Shown: piece by piece, positions 1 to 6,035 of the stretch
How positions within the stretch are numbered: the stretch's first letter is position 1
Layout: each line of letters starts with the position of its first letter
DNA from: Planctomycetota bacterium
GTDB lineage: Bacteria > Planctomycetota > Planctomycetia > Planctomycetales > Planctomycetaceae
NCBI GenBank assembly: GCA_023429275.1
Contig: JAEYWB010000591.1
Coordinates: forward strand, 1 to 7,815
Reading direction: 5' to 3'
DNA length: 7,815 nucleotides
The notes under the pieces: model-generated
Told to the model about the DNA's origin: nothing
Databases searched by the model: none
Seen by the model: the letters and a program-made list of their open reading frames with translations, nothing else
Translations under genes and position numbers: made by a program

Positions 1-1446
1 GTGGATCTCCTGCACCGCCTCGTTCGATTTCAGGCCATCAGCCCGACCAACGACGGAAACCCGCTCCTGACGGTGACGATTGTCGCCGAGGGGGTCTCGA
101 TGCACGACGCGCCGCAGCGGGTCCGGCTCTTTCCGCAGACGACGCTCGCCAAGGCGATCGATGCCGGGGATAGGGAGATCGTCGTCAAAAGCAGCAAGGA
201 GTTCTCGACTCCGGCGCCGTTCCTCATTCGCTCGGGCTCGGAGTTCCTGCGAGTGACGGCGGTCGAAGGCGACCGCTGGATCGTCGAGCGGGGCGTGGAG
301 GAGACGGTACCGCAGAAGCACGCGGCGGACGACTCGGTCGAGCTCTTCCCGCTTCGCCAGCTGGCGGAGGGGGAGGAAGACCCGCGTGAAGCGGCGTCGC
401 GGCTGGTGGCGAACAAGCTGTTCGTCAAACCGACTCCGCCCGTCACCTACAAGCCGAAGTTCGCGGCGATCCCGGCTCAGCGGGCCACGCGTGGAGCGAG
501 CTTTGCCTATCAGCTCAAGGTAGAAAGCTGGAATCCGTCACACGGAAAGCCGCTCTTCTCTCTCGAAGAGGGGGCTCCCGAGGGGATGACGATCGAAGCG
601 TCGACCGGCAGCATCAGCTGGACTCCCCCGGAAGACGCCAAGCCCGGGAAGGTCGACGTGATCGTCACCGCCAGGTCGCCGACCGGCCGTGGTGATCCGG
701 TCATCACGAGCTTTTCGATTGACGTCCGTCCTGCCAACCACGCTCCCCAGTTCAAATCGATCGCCGGAGGGTCTCTCTCGAACCCGGTCACGCTCTATCT
801 GGGGCGTCGCGGCACGATCGACTTCGAGGTGGAGGACATCGACCTCCCCGACGATCGCCTGACCTTCTCCTTCGAAGGGGCCACACCGCCGGGAGCGGAG
901 ATCGACTCCCGCACCGGCCGGATCCGCTGGACGCCCCCGCCGGAAACGGAGCTCGGCCCCCAGACGTTTTCGGTGACCGTCAAGGACGGCGGCGACCCCG
1001 CGCTGTCGGCCACGACGCCGCTGAACGTCAAGTTCGAGGATGACGCAGCGGCTTACACCTATCTCGTCGGCTGCCTGGCCGAAGGGGATGGGCTCGGCGA
1101 GGCGATGCTTCACGACCGGACAACCAGCCAGACTCTCCGGCTCCATCCGGGGGATGTCATCCGGCGGGCCGACCTCGAGGCGGTGATTCTCGACGTCCAC
1201 CCCGGCGACATCGTGTTCGCCAGCGGGCCGGACGTCTTTCGGCTTCCGTTCGGAAAGCAGCTCCGCGAGGCGGAGCGGGTCCGTCTTCCCCCGGTGCTGC
1301 CGGTCGCCGCCGCCCCCGAGGTTCCGCCTCCCCCGAAACCCCCTGAAGTCATTGGTGCGCCCGGTCCGACGGCCGATTCCGCAGCCGACAAGGGGGCCGA
1401 AGTCAACAAGACGGCGAACGCCCCGAATGGGGCAGGAGCGCCCTGA
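1..1446 (+). CDS. Modular Ig-like protein with GspC/PilP-like C-terminal domain (5' end probably outside window)
   Basis: The frame is open from the first base, so GTG at 1 may not be the true start. Residues 1-30 resemble the tail of a PilO/GspM-type domain, which suggests the gene extends upstream. Residues 48-113 look like a repeat module common in surface and phage-tail proteins, with a V-E-R-G...H-A-A-D-D-S-V pattern. Two Ig-like ('putative Ig') repeats follow at about 152-242 and 247-345; each has a T-G-x-I-x-W-T-P-P motif, at 202-210 and 305-313. Residues 351-418 (YLVGCLAEGDGLGEAMLHD, then a L-H-P-G-D-V-I segment) fit the GspC/PilP homology region that links inner-membrane and secretin parts of secretion and pilus machines. 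The tail from about 430 is rich in Pro and Ala. The protein is probably periplasmic. The secretion role is inferred from this weak domain match and from the GspF and pseudopilin genes beyond infC. The reading frame is certain; the domain calls are made by eye. Confidence 0.8.
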   Translation: MDLLHRLVRFQAISPTNDGNPLLTVTIVAEGVSMHDAPQRVRLFPQTTLAKAIDAGDREIVVKSSKEFSTPAPFLIRSGSEFLRVTAVEGDRWIVERGVEETVPQKHAADDSVELFPLRQLAEGEEDPREAASRLVANKLFVKPTPPVTYKPKFAAIPAQRATRGASFAYQLKVESWNPSHGKPLFSLEEGAPEGMTIEASTGSISWTPPEDAKPGKVDVIVTARSPTGRGDPVITSFSIDVRPANHAPQFKSIAGGSLSNPVTLYLGRRGTIDFEVEDIDLPDDRLTFSFEGATPPGAEIDSRTGRIRWTPPPETELGPQTFSVTVKDGGDPALSATTPLNVKFEDDAAAYTYLVGCLAEGDGLGEAMLHDRTTSQTLRLHPGDVIRRADLEAVILDVHPGDIVFASGPDVFRLPFGKQLREAERVRLPPVLPVAAAPEVPPPPKPPEVIGAPGPTADSAADKGAEVNKTANAPNGAGAP

Positions 1447-1451
1447 CGCCG

Positions 1452-1475
1452 CCCCTGGCCGCTGTTCGCGCCAGG
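1452..1475 (+). other. Inverted repeat just after the Ig-like gene
   Basis: CCTGGC at 1454-1459 can pair with GCCAGG at 1470-1475 across a 10-base loop. No T-run follows, so it is not a convincing intrinsic terminator. The block CCCCTGGCC followed by GTTCGCG recurs at 2366-2383. It may be a weak terminator or processing structure, or chance in GC-rich DNA. Confidence 0.25.
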
Positions 1476-1558
1476 CCGATCCCCCTCCCGGACAATGGGG
1501 GCGCCCGGTGGCCGGACACCGAGTCGCGAAATCCGGCGGAACGTGGATCAGAGACTTC

Positions 1559-1587
1559 TTGACGGGCAATGCTACGACCGTTAAAAC
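1559..1587 (+). promoter_or_regulatory. Putative sigma-70-type promoter for infC
   Basis: TTGACG at 1559-1564 matches five of six bases of the -35 consensus. After a 17-base spacer, TAAAAC at 1582-1587 matches four of six bases of the -10 consensus. Transcription would start near 1594 and give a leader of roughly 90 bases before the ATC start of infC. The site lies in the 240-base gap between the Ig-like gene and infC, a locally AT-richer stretch. It is a sequence match only; planctomycete promoters are poorly defined. Confidence 0.45.
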
Positions 1588-1643
1588 CCTTGAGAATTGT
1601 GACGTTACGCCAATTCGCCATCCGGAAGGGAAGGCGAAGGGGT

Positions 1644-1682
1644 GAACGTCTTTTTCCCGTCACGTTCCAATTGAGGGAGGAA
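1644..1682 (+). promoter_or_regulatory. Possible structured infC leader that could mask the ribosome binding site
   Basis: GAACGT (1644-1649) can pair with ACGTTC (1662-1667). Separately, the pyrimidine tract TTTTTCCC (1651-1658) can pair with GGGAGGAA (1675-1682), which covers the Shine-Dalgarno; this helix has 8 pairs, two of them G-U. The two helices interleave, so they are either alternatives or a pseudoknot. infC translation is known to be controlled at initiation in other bacteria, but regulation through this particular structure is inference. Confidence 0.3.
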
Positions 1683-1688
1683 AACATC
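1673..1688 (+). promoter_or_regulatory. Strong Shine-Dalgarno placed for an ATC start codon
   Basis: GAGGGAGG at 1673-1680 is followed by the 5-base spacer AAAAC and then ATC at 1686-1688, in frame with IF3. No ATG, GTG or TTG lies at usable spacing: the in-frame TTG at 1671 overlaps the Shine-Dalgarno itself, and the in-frame ATG at 1569 has no such site. This fixes the infC start and matches the known use of AUU or AUC starts in infC. Confidence 0.75.
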
Positions 1689-2189
1689 GAAACGTCCTAT
1701 CGGATCAATGAACAGATCCGGATTTCGCCGGTACGGGTGGTGAACCAGAACAACGACATGGTCGGTGTCATTCCCACCGCAGACGCTCTTCGTATGGCGT
1801 ACGACGCAGGGCTGGATCTCGTCGAAGTCGCCCCGACCGAACGCCCTCCTGTCTGCCGCATTCTGGATTACGGCAAGTTCAAATACGAACAGAAGAAGAA
1901 GACCGCCAAGAACACCAAGACGCACCAGATCCAGATTAAAGAGATCCGGCTGCGTCCGAAGATCGGTGACCACGACATCGACTTCAAGGTGAAGCACGCC
2001 CGCGAGTTCCTTGGCGAGAAGGACAAGGTCAAGCTGACGATCCAGTTCCGCGGCCGCGAGAACGCCCACCATGAGATCGGGCGCGAAGTCCTCAAGAACA
2101 TGATCGCCGCCCTGGCCGACATCGCGAAGGTCGAGTCTCCTCCCCGAATGGAAGGGAAGAGCATCACGGCCGTCCTGACGCCGAAATAG
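1686..2189 (+). CDS. infC: Translation initiation factor IF-3, probable ATC start
   Basis: IF-3 binds the 30S ribosomal subunit, keeps it apart from 50S, and checks the start codon and initiator tRNA during initiation. From ATC the protein has 167 residues, about the normal family length. The N-terminal domain opens with SYRINEQIR and contains LDLVEVAP and [16 protein letters not shown] (58-69 for the RILDYG segment onward). A Lys-rich linker at about 70-78 leads to the C-terminal domain (80-167) with KEIRLRP, an FRGRE motif at 121-125, and an end at VLTPK, where IF-3 proteins normally stop. An upstream in-frame ATG at 1569 would add 39 Arg/Lys-rich residues; these do not look like IF-3 and contain the leader. 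The non-AUG start fits the classic autocontrol, in which IF-3 rejects its own poor start codon. The stop is TAG, followed by an intrinsic terminator. rpmI and rplT, the usual neighbours, are absent. Confidence 0.96.
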   Translation: METSYRINEQIRISPVRVVNQNNDMVGVIPTADALRMAYDAGLDLVEVAPTERPPVCRILDYGKFKYEQKKKTAKNTKTHQIQIKEIRLRPKIGDHDIDFKVKHAREFLGEKDKVKLTIQFRGRENAHHEIGREVLKNMIAALADIAKVESPPRMEGKSITAVLTPK

Positions 2190-2243
2190 AGCCTCGACCG
2201 CACGGACGGGCCACCGCTTCCGATCCATCGGGTCTCGATTTCA

Positions 2244-2272
2244 ATCCGCAGGTCCCCTGCGGATATTTTTTT
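2244..2272 (+). terminator. Rho-independent terminator of infC
   Basis: ATCCGCAGG (2244-2252) and CCTGCGGAT (2256-2264) form a perfect 9-pair stem with the 3-base loop TCC. An A and then seven T residues (2266-2272) follow. It sits 55 bases after the infC stop, so infC is most likely a monocistronic unit. It also argues against the ATG at 2279 as a start for the next gene. Confidence 0.92.
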
Positions 2273-2431
2273 GCGCCCATGCCGCCGCGCCCGTGTGTGT
2301 CGAGAATCCCTGAACGTTTTCCGGGAGGCGCCCACACCGCCAGGTTCCCGGGCGTAGAGAGCGAACCCCTGGCCCGGTTCGCGTTGTGGCTGCGCCTCGC
2401 CAGGGCGAACTGCCGTCTCGCGCGGAAATCC
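2273..2431 (+). other. Leader between the infC terminator and the GspF operon
   Basis: No convincing gene is seen here. The frame of the next gene is open back to ATG 2279, but the 51 extra residues are Pro/Arg-rich, resemble no GspF N-terminus, and would start only 7 bases after the terminator T-run. A 7-pair inverted repeat, CCCTGGC (2367-2373) with GCCAGGG (2399-2405), encloses a 25-base loop and is flanked by two copies of GCGAAC (2361-2366, 2405-2410). A shorter repeat is CCGGGA (2321-2326) with TCCCGG (2346-2351). The operon promoter should lie here, but no clear -35/-10 pair is visible. Confidence 0.4.
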
Positions 2432-3478
2432 GTGTCCAGCAGCTCACTCACGCTCGATGAACTCGTCCTCCTGACAGAGGAGCTTCAGGCACTCGTCCGT
2501 GCCGGTGTGCCGCTCGACATCGGGCTCCGTTCCTCCGCCGGGCGAATGCCCCGGCGACTGCGGCGAATGACGCAGGGGCTCTCGGACGCACTCGCCAGCG
2601 GTGCGACGCTCTCCCAGGCGCTCGATTCGCTCGGGGAGACGATTCCCGCCCCGTACCGGACGCTTGTCGAAGTCGGAGCGCGGACCGGCCGGCTGGATGA
2701 CCTGCTTCAGGAACTCGCCCGCTTCAGCAGCCTGGTGCGGGACATGCAGAAGCAGCTCTCGGCCGCCACCATTCAGCCGCTCGCTCTTCTTTGCGTCGGG
2801 TATCTCCTGTCGCTCCTGTTCGTCGAGGTCCTCGCGACACGATTTGCCGATTTCTACGTCGACCTGAGAACGGCTCCGCCGGTCTGGATCCGTGCCGCGA
2901 TGGTTCTGCGGGAATCGCTTCCCTACTGGGGGCCAGGGATCCCGCTGCTCCTCGTCCTCTTCTTCGTGGTCCGCTGGTTCGTGCTCACCCCTTCCTGGCA
3001 GCCCGTACCCGATTTCGGCGGGGCGGCACGGTTCATCCCGGGTATGGCCCATGCCATCCGCGAGACAGAGGCCGCCCGCTTCGGACAGCTCCTCGCGATG
3101 CTGCTCGAAGCCCAGGTCCCCCTGACCGACGCCCTGCCGATCGTTTCGGGGGCCGTCTCGGATCCTCGCCTCAGGCAATGGTGCCTCAAGGCCGAGGAGG
3201 GGACTCGCAACGGGCATCCGGAACGGATTCCGGCGACCCGCACCCTCCCCGCTCTTCTCCGGTGGCTGCTCTCTCAGCAAGTCCCTCCCGCGATGCTCGC
3301 CTCCTCGCTCCGCCAGATGGCCGACCTGTATCGCGAACGAGCCCTCGCGCGGATGAACCGGCTCGTTCATTTCTGGCCGACGGCGATGTCGATCGGCATC
3401 GGCCTTCTGTTCGTCGGCCTGCTGGCGACATCGACGTTCGGAACGCTCGTCGACCTCTGGAGGCGGCTCCCCGGATGA
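2432..3478 (+). CDS. Type II secretion / type IV pilus GspF-family inner-membrane protein, copy 1
   Basis: This is a GspF/PilC-type platform protein; the family sits in the inner membrane and connects the assembly ATPase to the pseudopilus. From GTG 2432 it has 348 residues, near the usual 350-400. The first cytoplasmic domain (about 7-107) opens with LTLDELVLLTEELQALVRAG and contains a V-G-A-R-T-G-R-L-D motif, the family's 'GE.sG.L' equivalent. Membrane segments lie at about 118-136, 166-186 and 315-335. A second, more diverged domain spans about 204-309 (ARFGQLLAMLLEAQVPLTDAL). The family's P-x-F segment after the first membrane helix is poorly kept (RFADFYVDL). Start choice: GTG 2432 lies just before the domain, with a weak GGAAA upstream. 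ATG 2279 is an alternative but abuts the infC terminator; TTG 2384 is also possible. Its last bases overlap the next start (ATGA at 3475). The family is secure; the exact machine it serves is inferred. Confidence 0.87.
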   Translation: MSSSSLTLDELVLLTEELQALVRAGVPLDIGLRSSAGRMPRRLRRMTQGLSDALASGATLSQALDSLGETIPAPYRTLVEVGARTGRLDDLLQELARFSSLVRDMQKQLSAATIQPLALLCVGYLLSLLFVEVLATRFADFYVDLRTAPPVWIRAAMVLRESLPYWGPGIPLLLVLFFVVRWFVLTPSWQPVPDFGGAARFIPGMAHAIRETEAARFGQLLAMLLEAQVPLTDALPIVSGAVSDPRLRQWCLKAEEGTRNGHPERIPATRTLPALLRWLLSQQVPPAMLASSLRQMADLYRERALARMNRLVHFWPTAMSIGIGLLFVGLLATSTFGTLVDLWRRLPG

Positions 3479-4542
3479 CCCCCCTTTCATCACCTCAGGA
3501 CGACTTCTCGAACGCTCCGCCGCCACGACGGCGTTCGGATACCGTCGCCGGGTCGCTGACGACTCTCGTCGAACAGCAGCGTTCCCTCGCCCCTGGATTG
3601 ATCGCACTGGCGGAGGATGCTCCCTCCCGGGGCCTGCGACGGTCTCTCCGCGAACTGGCGAGGCGTCTCGAAGCCGGGACGCCTCTCGATGAAGCGCTCC
3701 GATCCGGCGGCTCCGTTCCCCGGGCGCTCGAGGTCGCGGCCGAGGCAGGACGACAGTCTGGCCGCCTGCTTCCCGTCCTCAATGAATATCAGATCGCGTC
3801 CGAGGAGCTGTCGCGACAGCGGCGGAGCCTTTGGGGAGCACTTTCGTATCCGCTCATCCTGCTCGTCTGCTCCGCCGCGGTCATCGCCTTTCTCTTTCAA
3901 TGGATCCTTCCGCAGTTTCGCGAAGTGATCGCCGACTTCGGCATCAGCCTTCCGACGATCCTGATCTATCTGTTCACGATCAGTGATCTCATGTCGTCGC
4001 CTGTCACGCTGGGTCTCATCGCGGGACTTCTGGCCGCAATGGTCGCGCTCGCCGTGGGCGTTCGTTTCTGGCCCCCCCTCGCACGCCTCTTTCACTGGGT
4101 GCCGCTGGTCGGAACGACGTTCTACTGGTCGGGGATGGCGGAATTCTGTCGCTGGATGTCGGTGTTCGTCCGGGCGGAGACGCCGCTCGCCTCCGCATTT
4201 TTCTCCATGGGATCGCTGATCGGCGATCCGTGGATCGGCCGGTGCGCACGGATCCTCGCGGTCCGGACGGAGCGGGGAGAACCGCTTGATGAGGCCGCCG
4301 CCGCCATCGACGGACTGCCGCTTCCCCTGAAGTCGGTCTGCCGTTGGGCTCGCCACGGCGATGCGCTGCCCGAGATGCTCGACCGCTCCGCCGTGATCTT
4401 CGCCGAGCAGGCCCGGCATCAGGCCGAGATGCTGCGAACAGCCCTCGTCCCGATCATCTTCATCGGCGTCGCCGGGACGGCGGCCCTGGTCATGTTTTCC
4501 GTCATGCTCCCCATGTTCATGCTCCTCCGGGCACTCACCTGA
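3475..4542 (+). CDS. Type II secretion / type IV pilus GspF-family inner-membrane protein, copy 2
   Basis: A 355-residue GspF/PilC-family platform protein. ATG 3475 overlaps the stop of copy 1 as ATGA, with GGAGG at 3459-3463 upstream. The frame is open much further upstream, but that part lies over copy 1 and is not coding. A Pro/Arg-rich leader (1-25) precedes cytoplasmic domain one (about 30-115; GLIALAEDAP, LEAGTPLDEAL, then AAEAGRQSGRLLPVL). Membrane helices lie at about 125-145, 178-200 and 324-350. The family's signature after helix 1 is well kept: ILPQFREVIADFGISLPTIL at 144-163. Domain two (about 215-320) has the matching AEFCRWMSVFVRAETPLASAF and ARHGDALPEML. It is the most canonical of the three copies and the best candidate for the functional GspF equivalent. 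It overlaps the next gene by one base (TGATG at 4540). Confidence 0.93.
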   Translation: MTPLSSPQDDFSNAPPPRRRSDTVAGSLTTLVEQQRSLAPGLIALAEDAPSRGLRRSLRELARRLEAGTPLDEALRSGGSVPRALEVAAEAGRQSGRLLPVLNEYQIASEELSRQRRSLWGALSYPLILLVCSAAVIAFLFQWILPQFREVIADFGISLPTILIYLFTISDLMSSPVTLGLIAGLLAAMVALAVGVRFWPPLARLFHWVPLVGTTFYWSGMAEFCRWMSVFVRAETPLASAFFSMGSLIGDPWIGRCARILAVRTERGEPLDEAAAAIDGLPLPLKSVCRWARHGDALPEMLDRSAVIFAEQARHQAEMLRTALVPIIFIGVAGTAALVMFSVMLPMFMLLRALT

Positions 4543-5087
4543 TGTCCCCCTGGCTTGGAGTCCTGCTGTTCGTCGTCAGCCCGCTCCTCGGCGGTGCGAT
4601 GTGGCTCCTTGCGCGGATCGAGTACCCCGGTCTCGCCGTCCGAAGCGGTGTCATCGCCGTCGCCTGGCTGATCGTCCTCGAAATGCTGCAGCTCATCGCC
4701 GAGCCGTTCGTACGGGTCGCGTTCTCGCAGCCGATCCGTCCCGAGTCGCTGCCGATCGTGACCTTCAACTGGCTGGTGCTCGTCCTGCCGATCGTCGTGA
4801 TCGACTTTTTCACGATCGGTCTCGCCCGCCGCGTCGCCAGCGTCCCGACAGAAATGGAACCTTCGCTTCTCGAAGCGAGCCGCCTCGACGCCGACCGCCG
4901 CCAGTTGTGCGCACTCGCCCTCGGCAAGGTGGTCGCCATGGCCGCGACCCTCGGGAGTGCTCTCGCTCTTCTCGCGGTGGTGGTCACGGCTGCCCTCCCC
5001 TATCTGGTCGTGTACCTCCGAGGACGCCACGCGGAGCTGCTGTGGTGGCTCGCGCTTACGGTCCGCAACCGCCTCGATCCGGCCTAG
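4542..5087 (+). CDS. N-terminal part of interrupted GspF-family copy 3: four-helix membrane domain
   Basis: ATG 4542 overlaps the stop of copy 2 (TGATG). The 181 residues are very hydrophobic, with likely membrane helices at about 4-24, 33-53, 73-95 and 124-155. The last 25 or so residues (LLWWLALTVRNRLDP) look like the start of a GspF cytoplasmic domain and stop abruptly at TAG 5085-5087. The same frame continues with E-L-L-S-F-A-E-S, which completes that domain. I read this as the first part of a single 497-codon gene (4542-6035) broken at codon 182. An independent 181-residue membrane protein is less likely, because the GspF domain is cut in the middle. The four-helix part has no counterpart in copies 1 and 2 and I do not recognise its family. 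Confidence 0.75.
   Translation: MSPWLGVLLFVVSPLLGGAMWLLARIEYPGLAVRSGVIAVAWLIVLEMLQLIAEPFVRVAFSQPIRPESLPIVTFNWLVLVLPIVVIDFFTIGLARRVASVPTEMEPSLLEASRLDADRRQLCALALGKVVAMAATLGSALALLAVVVTAALPYLVVYLRGRHAELLWWLALTVRNRLDPA
5085..5087 (+). other. In-frame amber (TAG) codon breaking GspF-family copy 3
   Basis: The codons around it are GCC TAG GAA CTT. Both sides read as GspF-family sequence in one frame: LTVRNRLDPA before it, ELLSFAESRRGGVRKR after it. A single base change from GAG, CAG, AAG, TCG, TTG or TGG would produce it. It may be a nonsense mutation, a base error or a readthrough site. TAG is a genuine stop in infC, which argues against general recoding. Confidence 0.85.
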
Positions 5088-5192
5088 GAACTTCTCTCCT
5101 TCGCGGAGTCGCGACGCGGCGGGGTCCGGAAGCGAATCACCGAGGCGGCACGAAGCGTTCAGCGCGGGACCGACCTGGTCGACGCCCTGACC

Positions 5193-6035
5193 ATGCATCG
5201 GCTCCTCGGCCCGGCAGAGATCGTCGAGCTGCGGGTCGCCCGTGAGACGGGGGCTCTTGCCCGGGGGTTCGTCGCCTGCGCCAGTCGCTGCGCGTCTGTG
5301 GGGAAGGTCTCGACGGTGGTCAGCACCAACGGCACGATTGTCTGGTTGTGGCTGATGGTCACCGGCATCGTCGCCGTGGTCTCCTTTATCTCCTATTCGA
5401 TCCTCCCCAAGTTCAAGGCGATCTTTCATGACTTCGGGGTCGAGTTGCCGCCGATGACCCTGCGCCTCCTCCGGTTCTCCGATGACGGCGTCGAGACGGC
5501 GGCCCTCGTGCTCAGCCTGTGCGTTGTGACGGGCTGGCTCGTGCTCGGGTCCGTCCTGTTGACCTTTGGCTGGCAGGAGCTGCAGTGGCCCTGGCTGCAA
5601 CAGTTCTTTCCCCGCCGGGACGCCCCGGGAGTTCTTCGGCTCCTCGGGTATCCCATCCGGGCGGGCTGGCCCTCGCCGAAATCGGTTCACCTCCTGGCCG
5701 ACGAGGTCCTCCGGGATGACCTGCGTGAGCGGCTCAACCGGGTCGGCACCCGGCTCGAAGCCGGCCTCCAACTCGGGGACGCTCTGCTGCAGGAAGGGTT
5801 CGTCCGTCCGGCCGAGGCCGAAGCGGTGGAGGCGGGCGTCCGGGCGGGTCCGGGACGGCTCGACTTCGCTCTCGAGACGTTGGCAGGCAGCCTCGACCGG
5901 AACCGGACTTTCCGGTTCTATCGCCTCGTCGAGGTCCTCAAACCGCTGTTCCTGGTCGGCCTGGCGGCGATCGTGGCGCTCACGGTGTTCGCGATGTTCC
6001 TCCCCATCGCCACTCTCATCGGGAGTCTGTCATGA
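5193..6035 (+). CDS. C-terminal part of interrupted GspF-family copy 3
   Basis: This 280-residue stretch from ATG 5193 is the longest downstream piece with its own start, but homology begins earlier, right after the TAG (5088). No ATG, GTG or TTG occurs in frame between 5088 and 5193, and ATG 5193 has no Shine-Dalgarno. Independent translation would lose most of the first cytoplasmic domain. Counted from ATG 5193, the rest of that domain is residues 1-35 (LRVARETGALARGF). Membrane helices lie at about 47-68, 105-128 and 253-276. The signature after helix 1 is ILPKFKAIFHDFGVELPPMT. The second domain (about 150-235) has YPIRAGWPSPKSVHLLADE and LEAGLQLGDALLQEG. The family's Gly-Glu-x-x-Gly position reads R-A-G-P-G-R-L-D. 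The stop overlaps the next start (ATGA at 6032). The reading frame shows no other damage, so the lesion is recent, not real, or bypassed. Confidence 0.8.
   Translation: MHRLLGPAEIVELRVARETGALARGFVACASRCASVGKVSTVVSTNGTIVWLWLMVTGIVAVVSFISYSILPKFKAIFHDFGVELPPMTLRLLRFSDDGVETAALVLSLCVVTGWLVLGSVLLTFGWQELQWPWLQQFFPRRDAPGVLRLLGYPIRAGWPSPKSVHLLADEVLRDDLRERLNRVGTRLEAGLQLGDALLQEGFVRPAEAEAVEAGVRAGPGRLDFALETLAGSLDRNRTFRFYRLVEVLKPLFLVGLAAIVALTVFAMFLPIATLIGSLS

Noticed and set aside
1481..1501. CCCCC...GGGGG hairpin as terminator of the Ig-like gene
   Set aside because: The stem is only 5 pairs with an 11-base loop and no T-run follows.
538..1569. Long minus-strand open frame across the Ig-like gene
   Set aside because: It is antisense to a gene with clear domains, its product is Arg/Gly-rich with no recognisable motif, and long antisense frames are expected at this GC content. 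The same applies to minus-strand frames at 2444-3607, 3490-4419 and 4419-5771.
1569..1685. 39-residue N-terminal extension of IF-3 from ATG 1569
   Set aside because: The ATG lies between the putative promoter boxes, so it would not be in the transcript. The encoded residues do not resemble IF-3, and the strong Shine-Dalgarno points to ATC 1686.
2279..2431. N-terminal extension of GspF copy 1 from ATG 2279
   Set aside because: It begins 7 bases after the infC terminator, has no Shine-Dalgarno, and encodes Pro/Arg-rich sequence unlike GspF N-termini. It is kept only as an alternative start.
5085..5087. General reassignment of TAG to an amino acid, or pyrrolysine insertion
   Set aside because: infC ends with TAG at the exact conserved IF-3 C-terminus, and reading through it would run into the terminator hairpin. 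No pyrrolysine genes are visible in the window.
5193..6035. An independent complete GspF gene starting at ATG 5193
   Set aside because: There is no ribosome binding site, and the first cytoplasmic domain would be cut in half. The missing half is encoded in the same frame directly upstream of and across the TAG.
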